Shown here: positions 22,750-36,698 of the stretch, one piece after another
How the letters are laid out: each line of letters begins with the position of its first letter
Numbering within the stretch: the first letter of the stretch is position 1
NCBI GenBank assembly: GCA_008638375.1
Contig: CM018037.1
Coordinates: 33,589,076-33,653,075, forward strand
Direction: 5' to 3'
DNA length: 64,000 nucleotides
Source: Nyssa sinensis
Taxonomy: Eukaryota; Streptophyta; Magnoliopsida; Cornales; Nyssaceae
Made by a program: the position numbers and the translations under genes
Notes under the pieces: model-generated
What the model was told of the DNA's origin: nothing
Database searches by the model: none
What the model saw: the letters and a program-made list of their open reading frames with translations, nothing else

Positions 22750-25348
22750 CTGATCTGATGGTAAACAATCAACCAAAAAGCCAAAAATCGTCAAAAACTT
22801 TCTAAAAAAACCAACTCAAAAATCGAAACTCTTATCTAAATTTCAAAATCAAACTCCATACCTCCAGATCGGACCAAATCTCCCAATCTCTGCAAGTGAC
22901 TCGGATAGAGGGTTAAATAGTAATAACCGCTAAATCAGTGAAATCTTCCCTAATTTAAGAGATGAAATCTCCAAATCCATGATTTTGGAGGGTGTTTTTT
23001 ACTTTTTTTCTCTATTTTTCCCCCAAGAGTCATAGCTTCTCAACGAAGGTCGTAGGACTTTCAGGAGTGCATATCTGGTGCGGAAGCCACCGCATCCGAA
23101 AAATAAGGTACCCAATTATATTTTGCCACGTAATAAAAGATATAGAATTCCACTGTCATTGTGATGTGGCAATTTGTTATTGGTTTTGTCTCCGGCTCTC
23201 ACTACAAATGTCGACTCAATTTCGCTGCTGCCTCACCGTCAAAACATCGACGTGTGACCCGGTGAGCTTGAATCTTCTTTTGGTCGCTTCATTGGCCAAT
23301 CACCAACTGCCGCATCAGTACAGGGAAGGTTGACGTGGCCCAAATCATAGTTCTCACAACCCGTCCGAACGTTAACCGGATGAGCTAACCGACTTATCTG
23401 AATCGAAATAATATAAAAATATTATTTATAAAAATAAGTAATTATGTAATTTTATAAAATATGTTAAAATTTTAAAAAATTAATATTATTTCATTATTCT
23501 TATTATTATTGACATAAAAGTATATATAATTTAATTATTGCATGAATTTTCATTATAATAAAAATCTTAAGCACGCATACGAATATTTTATTTTATTTAT
23601 ATTTATATATGCACATTTAATATCCTTATTGTTATTTATTATATGTATATTTACATTTTTTTTTTTTTACTTTTTAAAATTTTACAATATTGAAAATTAT
23701 TTTATTTAATTTTTGTGTTCAGTATTCAAATTATTTTTTGCCAAAGGAAAAAAAATTTACAAATGATTTACATATCAGGAGGCATGTATATTTTATATAT
23801 TACATATGTAAATTATTTAACAATGGAATATGTGGTTGTGCTTGGATAGTGATTCAAATATAATTTTTAAAAAATATTTTTAAAAATTTTGTAATTAATT
23901 TTTTTAAAACTGTAAAAATGTATTTGAATATAATGATCTAAATTATAAAAATCATTGTTTTGAAATTAAAAATTTATTTTTAAAAACGTAAACAAAGGAA
24001 GTCATTTGATTTTAATTATTGGCAATGAAAAAAAAAATTTTAAATAATAAAGAATTAGAGCTGATTTGTATAGATCCACCCGAATCAAGTAGCTCATGGG
24101 TCAACTATATCATTATCTGGTCCAAAGCAAGTTGTTTGATTTATAGATTGAATTAAAAAATTGGCCCGATTCGGATGTTGGGTTACGAGTTTACCGATCC
24201 AAATGGTAAGGCGGGGCGGGCCAATTTTGATAAGTATGACCTAAAGTAAGGTCTAGTTTATTAATTAAAATTAGTTTAAATAAACCTTTATCGTATAGTT
24301 TTAGAGTATTTTGCTTTCTTTTTCGCCAGTCAACTCATGGCGTTAGGAAATTTTCTAGAAAGTTAAGTTCATGAATAAAACTAAGGTGTTTGTCTGACAT
24401 GCTTGCTTCGATACTTTGCTTGTGAAGTATATTTAGTCAGTCGTATGGTGATAAGATACTTAAAAGACCAAAATAGTTTCATATTCTTCTCAAATTTAGG
24501 ATATGAGAGTGAACATAATTTATTGAGGTAAGTGATAAAATACACATAACTTCAATGACTTGTGTATCAAACGCATGAAAGACATGCGCCGAATATTTTG
24601 ACAAAAAAATTAACAATTTTACTTTAATTTTAATCGAGGTAAATGCTCACTTTTATGCTATACGAGATCAAATGCACACGGGCCTAACTACCCAGGGTGT
24701 CATGAGTAATTTCTTAGGGAGGTTTTTTTTTTTTTTTTTTTTTAAGGGTAAGTGACTAGGGGAAAATACATTACAAAGTTATTAAATTTATTAATGAGGG
24801 AGAGGATAAGGAAAGGAGAATTGGAAGCAGTCCCTCCCCACTCCATGGAACTCCTAATCCCCATCTATTTTATGAGAAATTATTCAATAAGCATGCATGC
24901 GACTAACTCATGAATTTTTTTTTCTTCATATTTTAGATTTAACATCGGTCACGTCATCACTAAGGTAATTTGTTTTAAAATTAGAAAATTAAACAAGAAT
25001 CAAGTCATTTCAATAAAAAAAAAAATTAGTGCCAGAATCGAATAACATAATCTTATCAGATAATTTAACCTGTAATAATCTAATTGGAGGTTCTAATCTC
25101 GTCGTATGGTAGAATGAGAGTGTGAGATTATTATTCTTGATAGTAAATGTGTAATACTATCCACCCTAATCTTATCCGCTAAACAAACAGGGCCACAATA
25201 AGGTAGAATTAAAAGATCAATATAAAATACCCAAAAGAAAAAATCTAGAGAATTACATAAATTTTACTCTTTTTTTGTCATAATTTTAATTACATAAAGA
25301 TTTTTCACTTGCAAGTCATGATTTTTTTTCTCCCCCTCAAGATGTTCT
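22750..25348. other. intergenic: PLAC8 promoter side and PEX11B 3' flank
   Basis: 22750-23100 is the PLAC8 5' leader and promoter on the minus strand. From 23400 the DNA is very AT-rich, with degenerate A/T blocks (23820-24060), a T run at about 24723-24743 and no gene recognised. Confidence 0.6.
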
Positions 25349-26026
25349 TCATGAGGGCCAATTTCTATACCAACCAGCCCATGCAGAAACCAATCCACTG
25401 ATTCCAAGAGAGACTGCATGGTTGCAAAATGGGTTGGGTTCAATATCTGCCACAGCAATGACCAAATCAGCAACATTTGCTGCCACTGCCATCAACCTCA
25501 TCACTCTATCACATCTGATTTTCCCAATTCCCTCCTTCGCCTCCATTGACTTCTCTGTGGAAACAGCAAGCTTTCTCTCTGCTTCTATTCCCTCTCTAAT
25601 GAGAATAAAATCAGATATAATGAAAAATATATACCCAAAAGCCTCACCAAATGCTGATATGAAGCTCATCTTGACAGCTAACTTTGCTTCCAAGACTCCA
25701 ATTCTTGCCAACCAGAGAAAGTGGTCGAAGAAGAAGTAGATCATTTCGCCGGCATTGGCAAGAACGGCGAGGAACCGGAAAGTTGGTGTCGAGCCAGGGC
25801 TCCGTCGGATGGTGTTAAAGCCGGTGAGAAACCGGCCAGTCCGGAAGGCTTTCCGGCTAAGTCCAGAGGCAACTTCCCATTGCTTGGCTCGGCGGGCGAT
25901 GTCGGGGCGGGTGGCTTCGAGGTGCCAGTAGGCGAGCTTGGAGACATATTGGAAGGTCTTGACAAGCTTGTCAATGCCATCCCTCTTTGCTAGGAAGATG
26001 ACCAGCTTGTCCACTGTGTCATTCAT
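25349..26026 (-). CDS. PEX11B: peroxisomal membrane protein 11B (PEX11B)
   Basis: An intronless 225-aa frame closely matching Arabidopsis PEX11B (At3g47430, from memory), a peroxin that promotes peroxisome elongation and proliferation by membrane remodelling. The N-terminus MNDTVDKLVIFLAKRDGIDK starts an amphipathic region. VASGLSRKAFRTGRFLTG (about residues 52-69) is the conserved PEX11 block. Hydrophobic stretches lie near 85-105, 120-145 and at the C-terminus, which ends SGLVSAWAGWYRNWPS with the family's W-rich tail. The frame is open for 56 codons upstream of the chosen ATG at 26024-26026, but homologues start at this Met and the extension has no family similarity. In Arabidopsis the gene is light-induced through phytochrome A. 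Here it is divergent from the LUC7-like gene with a 2.7-kb gap. Confidence 0.95.
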   Translation of the reverse strand: MNDTVDKLVIFLAKRDGIDKLVKTFQYVSKLAYWHLEATRPDIARRAKQWEVASGLSRKAFRTGRFLTGFNTIRRSPGSTPTFRFLAVLANAGEMIYFFFDHFLWLARIGVLEAKLAVKMSFISAFGEAFGYIFFIISDFILIREGIEAERKLAVSTEKSMEAKEGIGKIRCDRVMRLMAVAANVADLVIAVADIEPNPFCNHAVSLGISGLVSAWAGWYRNWPS

Positions 26027-26520
26027 GGTTGAAGTGTGTGGTTTAAGGTCTTTCTGGCTCTTGTTATTGATGAGGTTGAAGAAGAAATCATTTGGGCTTG
26101 TTGAGTTTATGTGTCCCGAGCCACAAAAATTTGGTATTTGGATAATGTAGAATGATATATGGTTGGACCTTGTTTCACTTTTTCTTACTACCAACAGTTT
26201 TTTTTTTTTGGTTTCTTATGTTTATCTTATTTAGTTCACATCAGACTGCCTCCTTTTTGTCTTAATTAGCAAAAAGTCTCAATTGCCACCGATAACCATC
26301 ATCACCAGTAGAGTAATATTAGCTACACCATATTTTATTTAGCAAATTAGTTCTATGAATTGATATCATCTATTATAATTATTCTTTAAATTTAAATAAA
26401 ATGATGAAACACATTTATTAATTATTAAAAAATTATTGACACATCATTCGATAAATCAAACCGGAATACCAAACTGATATACCAATCATTTTCTTTATTA
26501 TTATTATTATTTTGGACCGT

Positions 26521-26730
26521 GTTTGGCTCCAAATTAGGTAGAAGTAACATATTTTTAATCACAATCTTAATGGACTACACATGTACTCGCATGTATATTA
26601 TGTGACTATTTAGTTTTAACAACAAAAAATAATTAATTAAAAAGCACATATGTATTGCATATGTGACAAAATTGTGATTAAAATATGTACCTAGGTTAAA
26701 GGAAGTTTTTTGTACCAAATTTGAAACTAA
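26521..26730. mobile_element. MITE-like inverted-repeat element
   Basis: The left arm (GTAACATATTTTTAATCACA near 26544) and the reverse complement of the right arm (GTACATATTTTAATCACA near 26685) match about 80% over some 40 bp, with an outer TTTGG/CAAAT echo. The middle is AT-rich and non-coding. No clear target duplication. Confidence 0.5.
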
Positions 26731-28585
26731 ATATTATCTTTGTTAAAATTAAAGGAAAAATATAAAAAAAAAAAAGTAAAAAGAGATAAAAGACAAAAAG
26801 AGAAAACCTAAACGATTATATTGTATTAAGTTTAATTAAATTATAACCTATACAAAGACTTCCTTATATGAGAAAGCCAATAAAGTCCCAAAAGGAAAAT
26901 GAGACAAACATTATGACGACTAATTTTAATATCACAATAATATACCATATACTTCTAATATACTTCTAGCAATCCTATTTTATTTTTTTTGTAACTGAGA
27001 TATATATACTGCAGAATAATTATCAGTATGACAATTACTCTACACTATCATATGATGCTAACAAATTCATTCATTTCTCTATATTCTATCATTTAGATTT
27101 AAAAATACGTAAAACACTATCATACTAAATCAAATGTTAATAAAAATTGATCGTCTCCCCCAATTGAGTAATTTTTTCAGACATTGTTAATCGATAACTT
27201 ACTATAAGTTTTTCAACCCACAAATCCACATATAAGTTTTTGATTTTTTTTAGAAAATAAATAATTTTTTTATTTAAAATTAAAATTTTCTTATAAATTT
27301 AAAATAACTTGAAAGCACATGTATATTTAAATTTTCATAATCTTGTTTTTAAAAACATAAAACACGAAAATATTGACAACGAAAAAGGCAAATTACACTG
27401 ACATTCACTAAAATTTCTACAATTACACAATTTTTTCTTGATATTTGATATTTCACAAATTGACAGATCAGTCTCCTTATGACACGTGAATTATAGAGCA
27501 GCTAAAGCTCAGCTATTCAGAGCAGGTTTAAATACTTAACCTCTAGAGTTACAAAGATCGGAGGCTCATGCGACCCTCAGATCACCATCAGCAGAAGTCA
27601 TACACAAGAGGGTTCCGAACTCATTGCCGCCTTAAACATCCTATTGAGCTAAAGATAAGGAAACAATATTTAACAAGGAAACTGCTATTCATGGAGTGCA
27701 ATGTTCAACTTGGTAACTGCTATTCACTGATGATTAAATCCCTACTTTCACGACTCTAAATCCTAATCAACTTAAGAAATTCATAGCATATAAATAAAAC
27801 CTTAAGGTACGTTATTACATTCATGCTCATTCAATTACTTTAAATTATAGTATTTCCAATTCAGTTTATTGATTTTATCATCAGAGCGGCTACCACCAGA
27901 GCTAACCCGGTGGCCCTCTGATCTCATTCTTTGAGTGTTCGACAGGTATAGGAGAGTGGATCCCATTGACCGAAAAAATGCAGCATTAATATTTATGAAA
28001 TTATATTAATTTTTCTTATTTTACCTAACAAATTATAAATATTTCTTTGAGTCTATTTTTTTAAAATGATAAAACTACTCTTTATATATATATTGTATTT
28101 TTTCCTTAATTTTTATCAAATTTTTCTAATTTTTTAAAATTTTTTAAGCTTTTTAATTTAAGATAAATAATTTATTTGTATTTTACATTAAAAAACTTAA
28201 AATTTTAATTAATATTTATTTAAAAATAAAAAATTGATTAAAAATAAAAAGGAATGAATTTTTTTTATTATTTAAAATGAAAATAAACTAAAAAAAATAT
28301 TTATAATTTATCAAATAAACTAAAAAAAAGTTAACTTGATTTTAAAAATTTTAAAAAAATTAATATAATGGTATGAAATTTTAAAAAAGATTAATATAAT
28401 TTACTCACAAAAAAGTATCCACAGTAGCCAAGAGTCCAAGACTACCGTTGGAAATCCTAATCCGCGATTAGAAAATAGATATCCAAACACCCAAACACAC
28501 CCTTGTGAACAGCGCCACCAGCCAATTCCCAACCTTGTTCTTTCTAGTCTATTTCTTCACAAGACTCCGCCCCGTCGGCTCCGTA

Positions 28586-28597
28586 ATGAAACCCTAA
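28586..28597 (+). promoter_or_regulatory. minimal uORF overlapping a telo-box
   Basis: ATGAAACCCTAA: a three-codon upstream frame (Met-Lys-Pro-stop) that contains the telo-box core AAACCCTAA. A second telo-box lies in inverted form at about 28655 (TTAGGGTTT). It is in the mRNA only if transcription starts upstream of 28586. Confidence 0.4.
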
Positions 28598-28718
28598 AAA
28601 CACCATAGAATTCACTTCAGCTACCTTCTATCCACCTGATCTCTCTCTCCAAAGTTAGGGTTTCTTACAACAAAGCTTCCCAGTTTAACTCCAAATCAAA
28701 ATCCCTCCATAGTTAGCC

Positions 28719-31700
28719 ATGGACGCGCAGAGAGCTTTGCTAGATGAACTTATGGGTTCCGGTAAATTGCGTGAAACCCTAACATTTTTCGCTTCAATTT
28801 GCTTGGAGATGAAATTCATATCCCAAAATTGGGATTTTTAATTTTTTTATATTTAGATATGGTGTACTTTAGTTCGTATATTTTCAAACACCCTCAAGTT
28901 TAGTTCGTTCAAGTTGGGGTCATCGTCGTTCTTCAATTCGCTTTGATTTGATATTCATACGAAAAAAATGTGTTGCCTTTTTGTTTATTTGCCAATCTTA
29001 TCGTTTGTCTTGAGTGTGCTTTAGCTCATAATCATTCAAGAAACCGATTCTTAAAATTAGGTTATTTCTAATTCATTTTGAATTTTTGCTCATGCGCAAT
29101 TGGTTTTTTGTTGACTTTATGCTAATTTTGTGTTGGTGCATTTTTAGCTCGTAATTTAACTGAAGAAGAGAGAAAGGGGTACAAGGAGATTAGATGGGAC
29201 GATAAGGAGGTTTGTGGATTGTATATGGTTCGATTTTGCCCGCATGACCTGTTTGTGAACACTCGGAGTGATCTAGGTGCGTTGTAATCAATTTCCTACT
29301 GAAATATACTTAGTTTTATGATTTGGTTGTTGATAGTGTCGAAAAAGACAATAAAATAAAATTTTTGTATATAAGTTAATGATGTTTGGGCATTTAGAAA
29401 TGTCATAATCAAGTTAACTGAGACAGTGCGATTCCGAAAATTATAGATTTTGGTATCCTCTTTTCTTACTTTTTTTTTTCTTCTTCTTCTCAAAGCAGCC
29501 AAATGGGTATTAACTAATTGTTTTGAGGTCCAACCTTTTTTTCTTTTCTTTCTAATATGTGTGCTTTGTTTTGTTATTTTACATCAGGACCGTGCCCTAA
29601 AATTCATGATGACAAGTTGAAGGAAAGGTAATTGGTTGTATATGGTTCGGACTTTCTCTGTTTTAGAATTGTAGTAAACAAGGATAATGGGTTATCTTTC
29701 TAAGTTCTCTATTTTTTGACGCTTCCCATCTTGTGCTCTTGCACCCAATCCTCCTCCACCCCACAGCTCAGGCACTGAGGTCATAACACTTTGCTTTGTT
29801 GCTGTCAAGAGGGGATTAATCTATTTTGAAGAACATCATAAGCTCTGATCTGTGCTGTGTGTGGTGCTAATAATTAGCAATTTTGATGGCCTGTTGAATT
29901 TCTCTGAGTTGTAAGAGTATCTGTTAATCCATTAATTGTGTTTAGGCCTAATGATTAATTTTAAATATAACCTGAAAGACTTTGATACGGAATTTCATTT
30001 AATTTGATATATTCTTTTTGTCTCGGAACATGTGAAAAACGTCAAATGCATATACGGCCAGATTTGTAATGGATTTGTAATGAATTTTATAATTTTCATT
30101 GGTATTGTTTCATTTTAAGAAGGTAATATTTTCCAAATATTTATTGTCTTCATTCTTATTTGAATTGCTATAAAATATTTATTGCAGTGGCTAGATGGCC
30201 ATTTTCTTTTACCGACTATTTGTTATGTTGTGGCTGCTTTTAGAGAAGATATCAAAGTACATTACATAAGAATTTATTTTGGATTTGGTGTACTTCATGA
30301 ATCTGAATTGGGCTGGATATTATGCTACTTAAAGATAAATTTAATGCATGGAGGTTGCATTCAGACATGAACGTGCATGCACGTTTAGTATTTTTAGATA
30401 AATTTAGGCTTTCATACCGTGTTGATATATTCACATTTTCAAAACAACCAAATGAATCTTTTCAAATTTTAGGATTTTAGGATGTTCTTGTGGGTCTTCT
30501 AGAGTTGTCTCACTCACACCCTTTACTTTGCATGCTCCCTTAATTTTACCTTAGGTATCTTATTTTGTGGTTCTATTTTGTATTGTGGTTTTAATGAGAG
30601 TATATTGGTGGTTTTAGTTTTGAGAAGTCCCCAAGACATGACTCATATGTGCCCAGGTTTGAAGCAGAACTTGCTCATTTTTGCGAGAAGTTGGTAAGTT
30701 TCATGTCATTAAATTCTAAGTTTGCTGGCCATACTAATATGTAATTTTTAGTGTATATTATTTTCTCTGGTCATCATCATCATCTCCCATTTCAGGTGAT
30801 GGATTTAGATCGAAGAGTTAGGCGTGGGCAAGAACGCTTGGCTCAAGAAGTGGATGTTCCCCCGCCTGCTCCCATCTCGGCAGAAAAATCTGAGCAGTTA
30901 TCTGTGCTGGAGGGGAAGATAAAGAACCTTCTGGAACAAGTGGAGTCCCTTGGTGAAGCTGGCAAGGTCGATGAAGCTGAAGCACTCATGAAAAAGGTAC
31001 TGCTAAGAAGCTGCAACCCAATTTTTAATTCCAAATTATACCTATAGAAAATTTCCTTGAACCCTGAATTTGTCATTATGATATCCGTGGGAACTTAACT
31101 TTGAATGTTTGTTGAGATTCTGTTGCAGGTGGAAATGCTTAATGCTGAGAAGACTGCCTTGACTCAACAAACCCAGAATGACAAAGTATTAATGCTTGGA
31201 CAGGAGAAAAAGATGGCTCTATGTGACATATGTGGTTCTTTTCTAGTAGCAAATGATGCTGCAGAGAGGACCCAGTCTCACATTACTGGCAAGCAGCATA
31301 TTGGTTATGGTATGGTTAGGGATTTTCTTTCTGAGCACAAGGTGAGTCTTAATTCCAATAATAATCGACATTTTGGAATATTTTTATTGTGTATGCATGT
31401 GTATTTGTGAATGAAGGACATGAAAATTGACAGGAAGCAAAGGAAAAGGCAAGGGAAGAGGAAAGATTAGCAAGGGAGAGAGAAGCAGAAGAACGAAGGA
31501 AGCAAAAGGAGAAGGAATATGAGAGTAGACGGAGAAGAAGTGATTCATCTGACAGGGACCGGTATCGTGATCGGGATCAAGACAGGGAGCGGGACAGATA
31601 CCGGGAAAGAGACCGGGACCGTGAGAGGACTCATGAGAAGTCTCGTGAGAGGAATGACAGAGGAAGCCGAGATGGGGGACGAGGGTTGGATTTCAAGCAC

Positions 31701-31817
31701 AACAGTTCCAGAAATGGGAGAGATGGAGGCAGGGACAGATACCTTGATCGGAATGCATACATGGAGCGTGATAGGAGCAGGTCACACTCCCCCGTTAGGC
31801 ATGGTCATAGGAGGTAG
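28719..31817 (+). CDS. LUC7RL: LUC7-like U1 snRNP-associated splicing factor
   Basis: Seven coding exons: 28719-28761, 29148-29276, 29588-29627, 30618-30693, 30796-30996, 31129-31341 and 31434-31817. Joined they give 361 aa without stops. LUC7 proteins bind U1 snRNP and stabilise 5' splice-site choice. The start is MDAQRALLDELMG. Zinc finger 1 is CCCH (C37, C45, C60, H64, within GLYMVRFCPHDLF). A charged coiled-coil region lies at about 97-185. Zinc finger 2 is C2H2 (C195, C198, H214, H220, within LCDICGSFLV and HITGKQHIGYG). The tail 235-361 is rich in RD/RE/RS dipeptides, typical of SR-like partners. It fits best the LUC7-related type I recall as At5g51410. All junctions are AG/GT with consistent phase. 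Confidence 0.94.
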
Positions 31818-34324
31818 CCCAGAAGTCCAGTTCGCCCATATTAGTGGATTGCATAGATAGATATCTGAATTTTGAAATCAAAAGAGGTAGATCTTTTTAT
31901 ATCTCATGAAGTTCTATGAATGTGTGCTTTTGGGGTCTCAAGTTAAATTGTCATCATGGGTGAAACTTTTTTCTGTTCTCACAGCTTTTTGTCTCCCTAT
32001 CATCAAATATAATTTGAGGAGAAAGGGTTGAGGTAGGTATAACTTCATTATTGTAACTCTCTTTTATGTTACATTTCAGGCTTTGGTTGAACTAAATCTC
32101 TCTTATGAATCACCTCTGAAATATTATTTTCGGAGTTTTTGTCCCGTTGGGGGTCATTGTGGATTACCTTACTCTCAAATAGTTAAAAAATACAGATTCA
32201 ATAGACATGCATGAGTAATAACGCTGCTGAAGGGGATCATGATTTTTTGTCAGCTGTAAGGTAACAAAAAAATACCGATTTTGTCATGGTTGCACCCATG
32301 GTTTAATTTCTTAATTGTCATGGATTAGATTTCCTTTCTTAACTTTCAGTAGACTTATAGCAAATTCTTGCTTGCAGTTGGAATAATTGGCCTATTTTTG
32401 CGCTTCATGAACATGGTTTCCACATAGGTTATTTTCTTATCCTTTTGGCTAATCTATAACGGGCAGGAAGTCACCTCCTTATCTTCCCCTCCTGCAATGC
32501 TGCCCCTTCCAGTGCATGGTAGTTAAATGAGTAGAGCCCTTTATTCACTATGCACGTGAATGGGCAGCTAACGGAACCACTGGAGGAGGAGAGTAGGGGA
32601 ATAATTAGTTTTGCATTCAATCATATCATTGTACGACGGAACATCATGAAAGTACAAGGCATACTGGCATTATTTTTCAATTTAAACTTAAAAAAGAGAA
32701 TTAGGCAATGAATGATCCTCTTTATTAGTACAGGTAACTATTAGCATGTGCAGAGTGATATTTTGTAGCCTCTTTCATATTTTAGATACAACTTTTCTTC
32801 AGCAGAATTGTTTCATCCGCCTTTCTGAATATCTACTACAATGGATTGGATGCAAATCACCACCTCTCAAAAGATTAGAAATGCAATTATGTCTGGTACT
32901 ATGAGGTAACTGAAACTTAAATCTGCTGGATAGTATGTATGTGCTCAGTTTGCAGGAAAGAAGACACACTGGTAAACCTTACTGGAATTCATTTGCCTTT
33001 GTGTAAGAAGATTTTTTCAAGTTATTGCAAGGAGTAATTTTTGCAGGGAATAAATTCCAGATAGTTGCTGCTTACTAGAATAGTTACAATGGAGTATTGA
33101 AAAAGGAAGAAGCTTTTTGTAATTGAAGCTGGGTGGACAGCATTTGAAACACTTGTAGGAACCATCGGCCATAGGTAACTGAAATTTCTGCATGAACCTC
33201 ATTTTTTTTAATTTTAGGTACTTTACTATGATATTTGAGTTTTCTGTTAATAGTATATTTCATAAATTTTATAAGTCGTCCACCTTTTTTTAGTATTAGG
33301 GATCAATAGTTGAATTAATACACCTTATCATTAGTCAGTTTAGCCGGCATTGTAGTTCAAAATGATTTAGTGGGTATTTAGGAGAGTTCCTCCAAATGCA
33401 CAAAAGTATGTTTAGAGAAAATCAACACAGCTGTTTATCCGATTGCGCTTTTTAGCATTTTAAAATGCAAAGTAAAAAAAAAATTATTATAGTAAAATCA
33501 TTGTGAGATTGGAGCATATGGCTTGGGAATGCATCTTTTGTGAGAATGCAGCATCAGGCTTGGGGATGCATCTACTTATTGGGATAGTTGCCTCTTGTTC
33601 ATTACAGAGGATTAAAATATGTTTCTTCCCATTGGAGAGGCAAGACTATCGGTCCTCTCTAGGATGAGATTAGCACTTTACTTTTTCTAATTCCTTCTTG
33701 TAAACAATTTTCTACGACGAGGTTCGAGTACTGATCAAATACCATTTTTACGACAACTATTAGTACTTGGGTAGCATCCAATTTTGATGAGGCCAAGATG
33801 GTCTAATGGGAGAATACCATCAAACACTTCGGTTACATACCTTTTTTTTTTTTTTTTGTTGTTGTGGAAAATCAGTGTGTTCAATTCACATGCTGCAACT
33901 TACACAACTGGTTGGCCGTCGGAAGACCAAGCTGATCATCCAAAATAGAAAAGAACTAATGGTCTTTGTTGGAACTAGTTTGTTGTAACCCCATTACCCC
34001 TACCAGCATCTGATGCTAAAAGACATGTGAGCGCCCTGGTTCAAGGCAATCCAATTAATGTAAGGAGTGGTTGGTTACCTTGAACATCCATTCAGTTGCA
34101 AAAGAACTGGGCTTCGTCTGTGTTGCATAAGAATCCCTTTTTTTGGTCTATACTCATTCTTGAAATGGATTCATATTCTCTAGAATAACTCTCGTACAAT
34201 TAACTTTAATCATTGTGTAATATAAAAATTGTTGTCATTTATGTTAGTAAAACAACTTATTCATTCTTCTATACAATGCTTTTTTAAAGAAGGGATAGTT
34301 CCGGCGTTTGAGGGTCGCCCTCTA

Positions 34325-34597
34325 AGAGTATCTCTAATGCAAAATGTCATTTGAACGATGCTAAAATTATATTTTGGCAATACTACAATATTAAAATTTG
34401 GCAATTCTGTTTCAATTCTAAAATGCTATTTTTTAGCTCAAGTGATCAAAGGGCCAACAAGTAGCTAACAAGTGATTCAAAACAAAACGACGGAATTCTG
34501 AATTCTGCTACTCAGGGATGATGATGTGGCATGAAATAGCATTTGTTATTCTGGATGCCATATTTTGGTGGGTGATATGATACATCATTGGAGCAAC
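34325..34597. mobile_element. MITE-like element
   Basis: Left end AGAGTATCTCTAATG and right end CATTGGAGCAACT (reverse complement AGTTGCTCCAATG) resemble the 'GAGCATCTCCAATG' terminal repeats seen in many plant MITEs. About 270 bp, non-coding. Confidence 0.45.
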
Positions 34598-36521
34598 TAA
34601 TTTTGTACTTTAGCTAAATTTTGGAATTAGCAGCCCATTTGGTATACAATTATTGGAGAAGTTCTAATAAGACAATCTTATCCTTTTGAAATTGCTATTT
34701 GTAGGCTATGTTTGGATTGACGGTCCAATCGTAACTTAATTGATTCTGAAGTTGTTTGGATGGAATTTAAACTATAGTTTATTAGTCGGCTACTGTGGTG
34801 TGAGTTAAGCTGTATAGCTTTTTTTTATTGAGTTGGTTAAGTATATTATAAATGTTTCATTTGATACATGTTATATACTTTTTAACAACTTATTTAAATA
34901 TTCAATTGCTTTATAATATTTTTTCACTGTTCATCCATAACACTAAACCTAAAATGAATTATTGTAAAGAATGAGCAAGGAAACATTATGTTAACTTATT
35001 CCCGTTAGGAGTCCAACAATGAGTATGGATTGCAAAATTATAGATTTAAGATTTATAGGATAGATGTAGCCAATGGTGCCGGTTAACATTGTTTTATATA
35101 ACCGTTAATTTATAATTAATGTCATGGCCTAGAAAAAAACAAAGAACGTTAGAAAAATGGGTTATAAAAGTCTATTTCAATCTTGGTTTTCAGATTATTA
35201 TTATTATAATCTTTGATAAGTAACCCTCTAATCCTTGTTGTTATTATTATAATCTGTGATAAGTAACCCACTAATCCATGTCATGTGTTGTGGTTTCTTT
35301 CTTTCTTTTTTTTTTTACAATTTTTCAAGATTAAATATTGGAGTTGGATAACCCGGTATATGGAATGATGTGGGTAATGATTAAACTACACATTCTTTAA
35401 TAAAGTTTCAAATTTTGTTCTCTTTTTTGGATTAAAGTTTTTTTTTTTTGAAAATTGTTATGCTTTTTAAAATTTTATTTTAAATAATCTTAAATAATGT
35501 GGTATTGATGTGAGAGAATTACATTAATTACATGATTTTAAGAATTATTAGTAATTTAGTGTCATGTCAATGTTACATTATTTGAGATAGAAATCTGAAA
35601 AATAATTTTGGCAAGTTTAGGATTGCTCTTTTTCTCTCATGCATTGAGACAAAGTGGTTAAAATCTCTTTACGCAACAAGTTAAAGTTTGAGTCACATAT
35701 CACGGATTAGGCTTATCAACGGGTTGGGACCTGGCAAATATTTTAAGATTCGGACCCAATCTGTTAAGCTTAAATGGGTCCAGACCCGTTAAGACTTATC
35801 TTAACTAGACCTGGATCGGGTAGATTCGGGTATCCAACCCAAAATTTCAACCCATTTTCTCTTTATCTTTCTTTTTTTTTTTGGCAAAAAAACCAAAAAC
35901 AGTAAGAATAAAAAGAATGAATGAAATGTTGGTGTAAACAAAATGTAGCTTATCAGTGTTTAAGATTGTAATTGAATACAAAATTTAGTTATACGAAAAG
36001 CAAACATCACCACCACCCATAAACAGTTGCCTTGGGACTCTTGGCTAAATTTATGCATCTATTTTTGTAGTAAAAAGAAAAACTAATAACAATAGCAAGT
36101 GTAAATTTCCTTGTGGGATGCCTTAATAATTTTGCTCCGTATGCAACAACCTTAGTTTGAATCAATTCAAAAAAGTAAATCAATTATCAAAATTGGTGAT
36201 AGCAACCTTGTTAATCAATATACAGTTTTGCATTGGGATACTTCATTTATAATATAGGTATGTTATGTATATAACCTTATACATTGAGTTAAAATGTAGA
36301 TGTAACCCAAATGCAATCATATGACTGTCAAGTGTAGTAAATCTATGAAAATATAACAACTATGAATGGTACTTTTGAAGAGAAGTAAAGCAGATGTAGT
36401 ATAATGTAATGGTGGTGTGAACTTTAACCTTTTTATTTACTAGTTGAATATAGTGCTATGCTAAAAGGTTGAAGATAACTTTTTCACTGAGACTTTCTTT
36501 CTCTATTTAATTTTTATGTAT

Positions 36522-36524
36522 GTA

Positions 36525-36558
<34 letters not shown>

Positions 36559-36559
36559 G
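36522..36559. repeat. (TG)n(TA)n compound microsatellite
   Basis: About eleven TG units followed by about eight TA units. Confidence 0.9.
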
Positions 36560-36698
36560 TAACTTTGTTGGGTGTTTAGTTTCATGTTTTAGTTTCAATA
36601 GTGTATGAGAGAGAGAGTGAGTGTGTTAATATTTTAACGGGTAAGGTCTTAACCGACAGATCTATACCTAGTTTGTTTAATTAGTTCTTAACAGGTCT

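Larger units (their letters stand above)
26027..28718. other. divergent intergenic region between PEX11B and LUC7-like
   Basis: AT-rich, without recognised genes. It holds an imperfect stem-loop MITE-like element near 26521-26730 and, close to the LUC7-like gene, a pyrimidine-rich leader with telo-box motifs. Confidence 0.6.

Noticed and set aside
25721..25993. 90-codon plus-strand frame
   Set aside because: Antisense shadow of PEX11B.
27890..27960. tRNA-like A-box (TAGCTCTGGTGG, minus strand)
   Set aside because: No B box at proper spacing and no cloverleaf.
31519..31860. 113-codon frame rich in G, T and M
   Set aside because: Alternative frame of the RD/RE-rich last exon of the LUC7-like gene.
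33510..33590. Repeated 'GCTTGGGAATGCATC' words
   Set aside because: Two short copies only, no structure or coding support.
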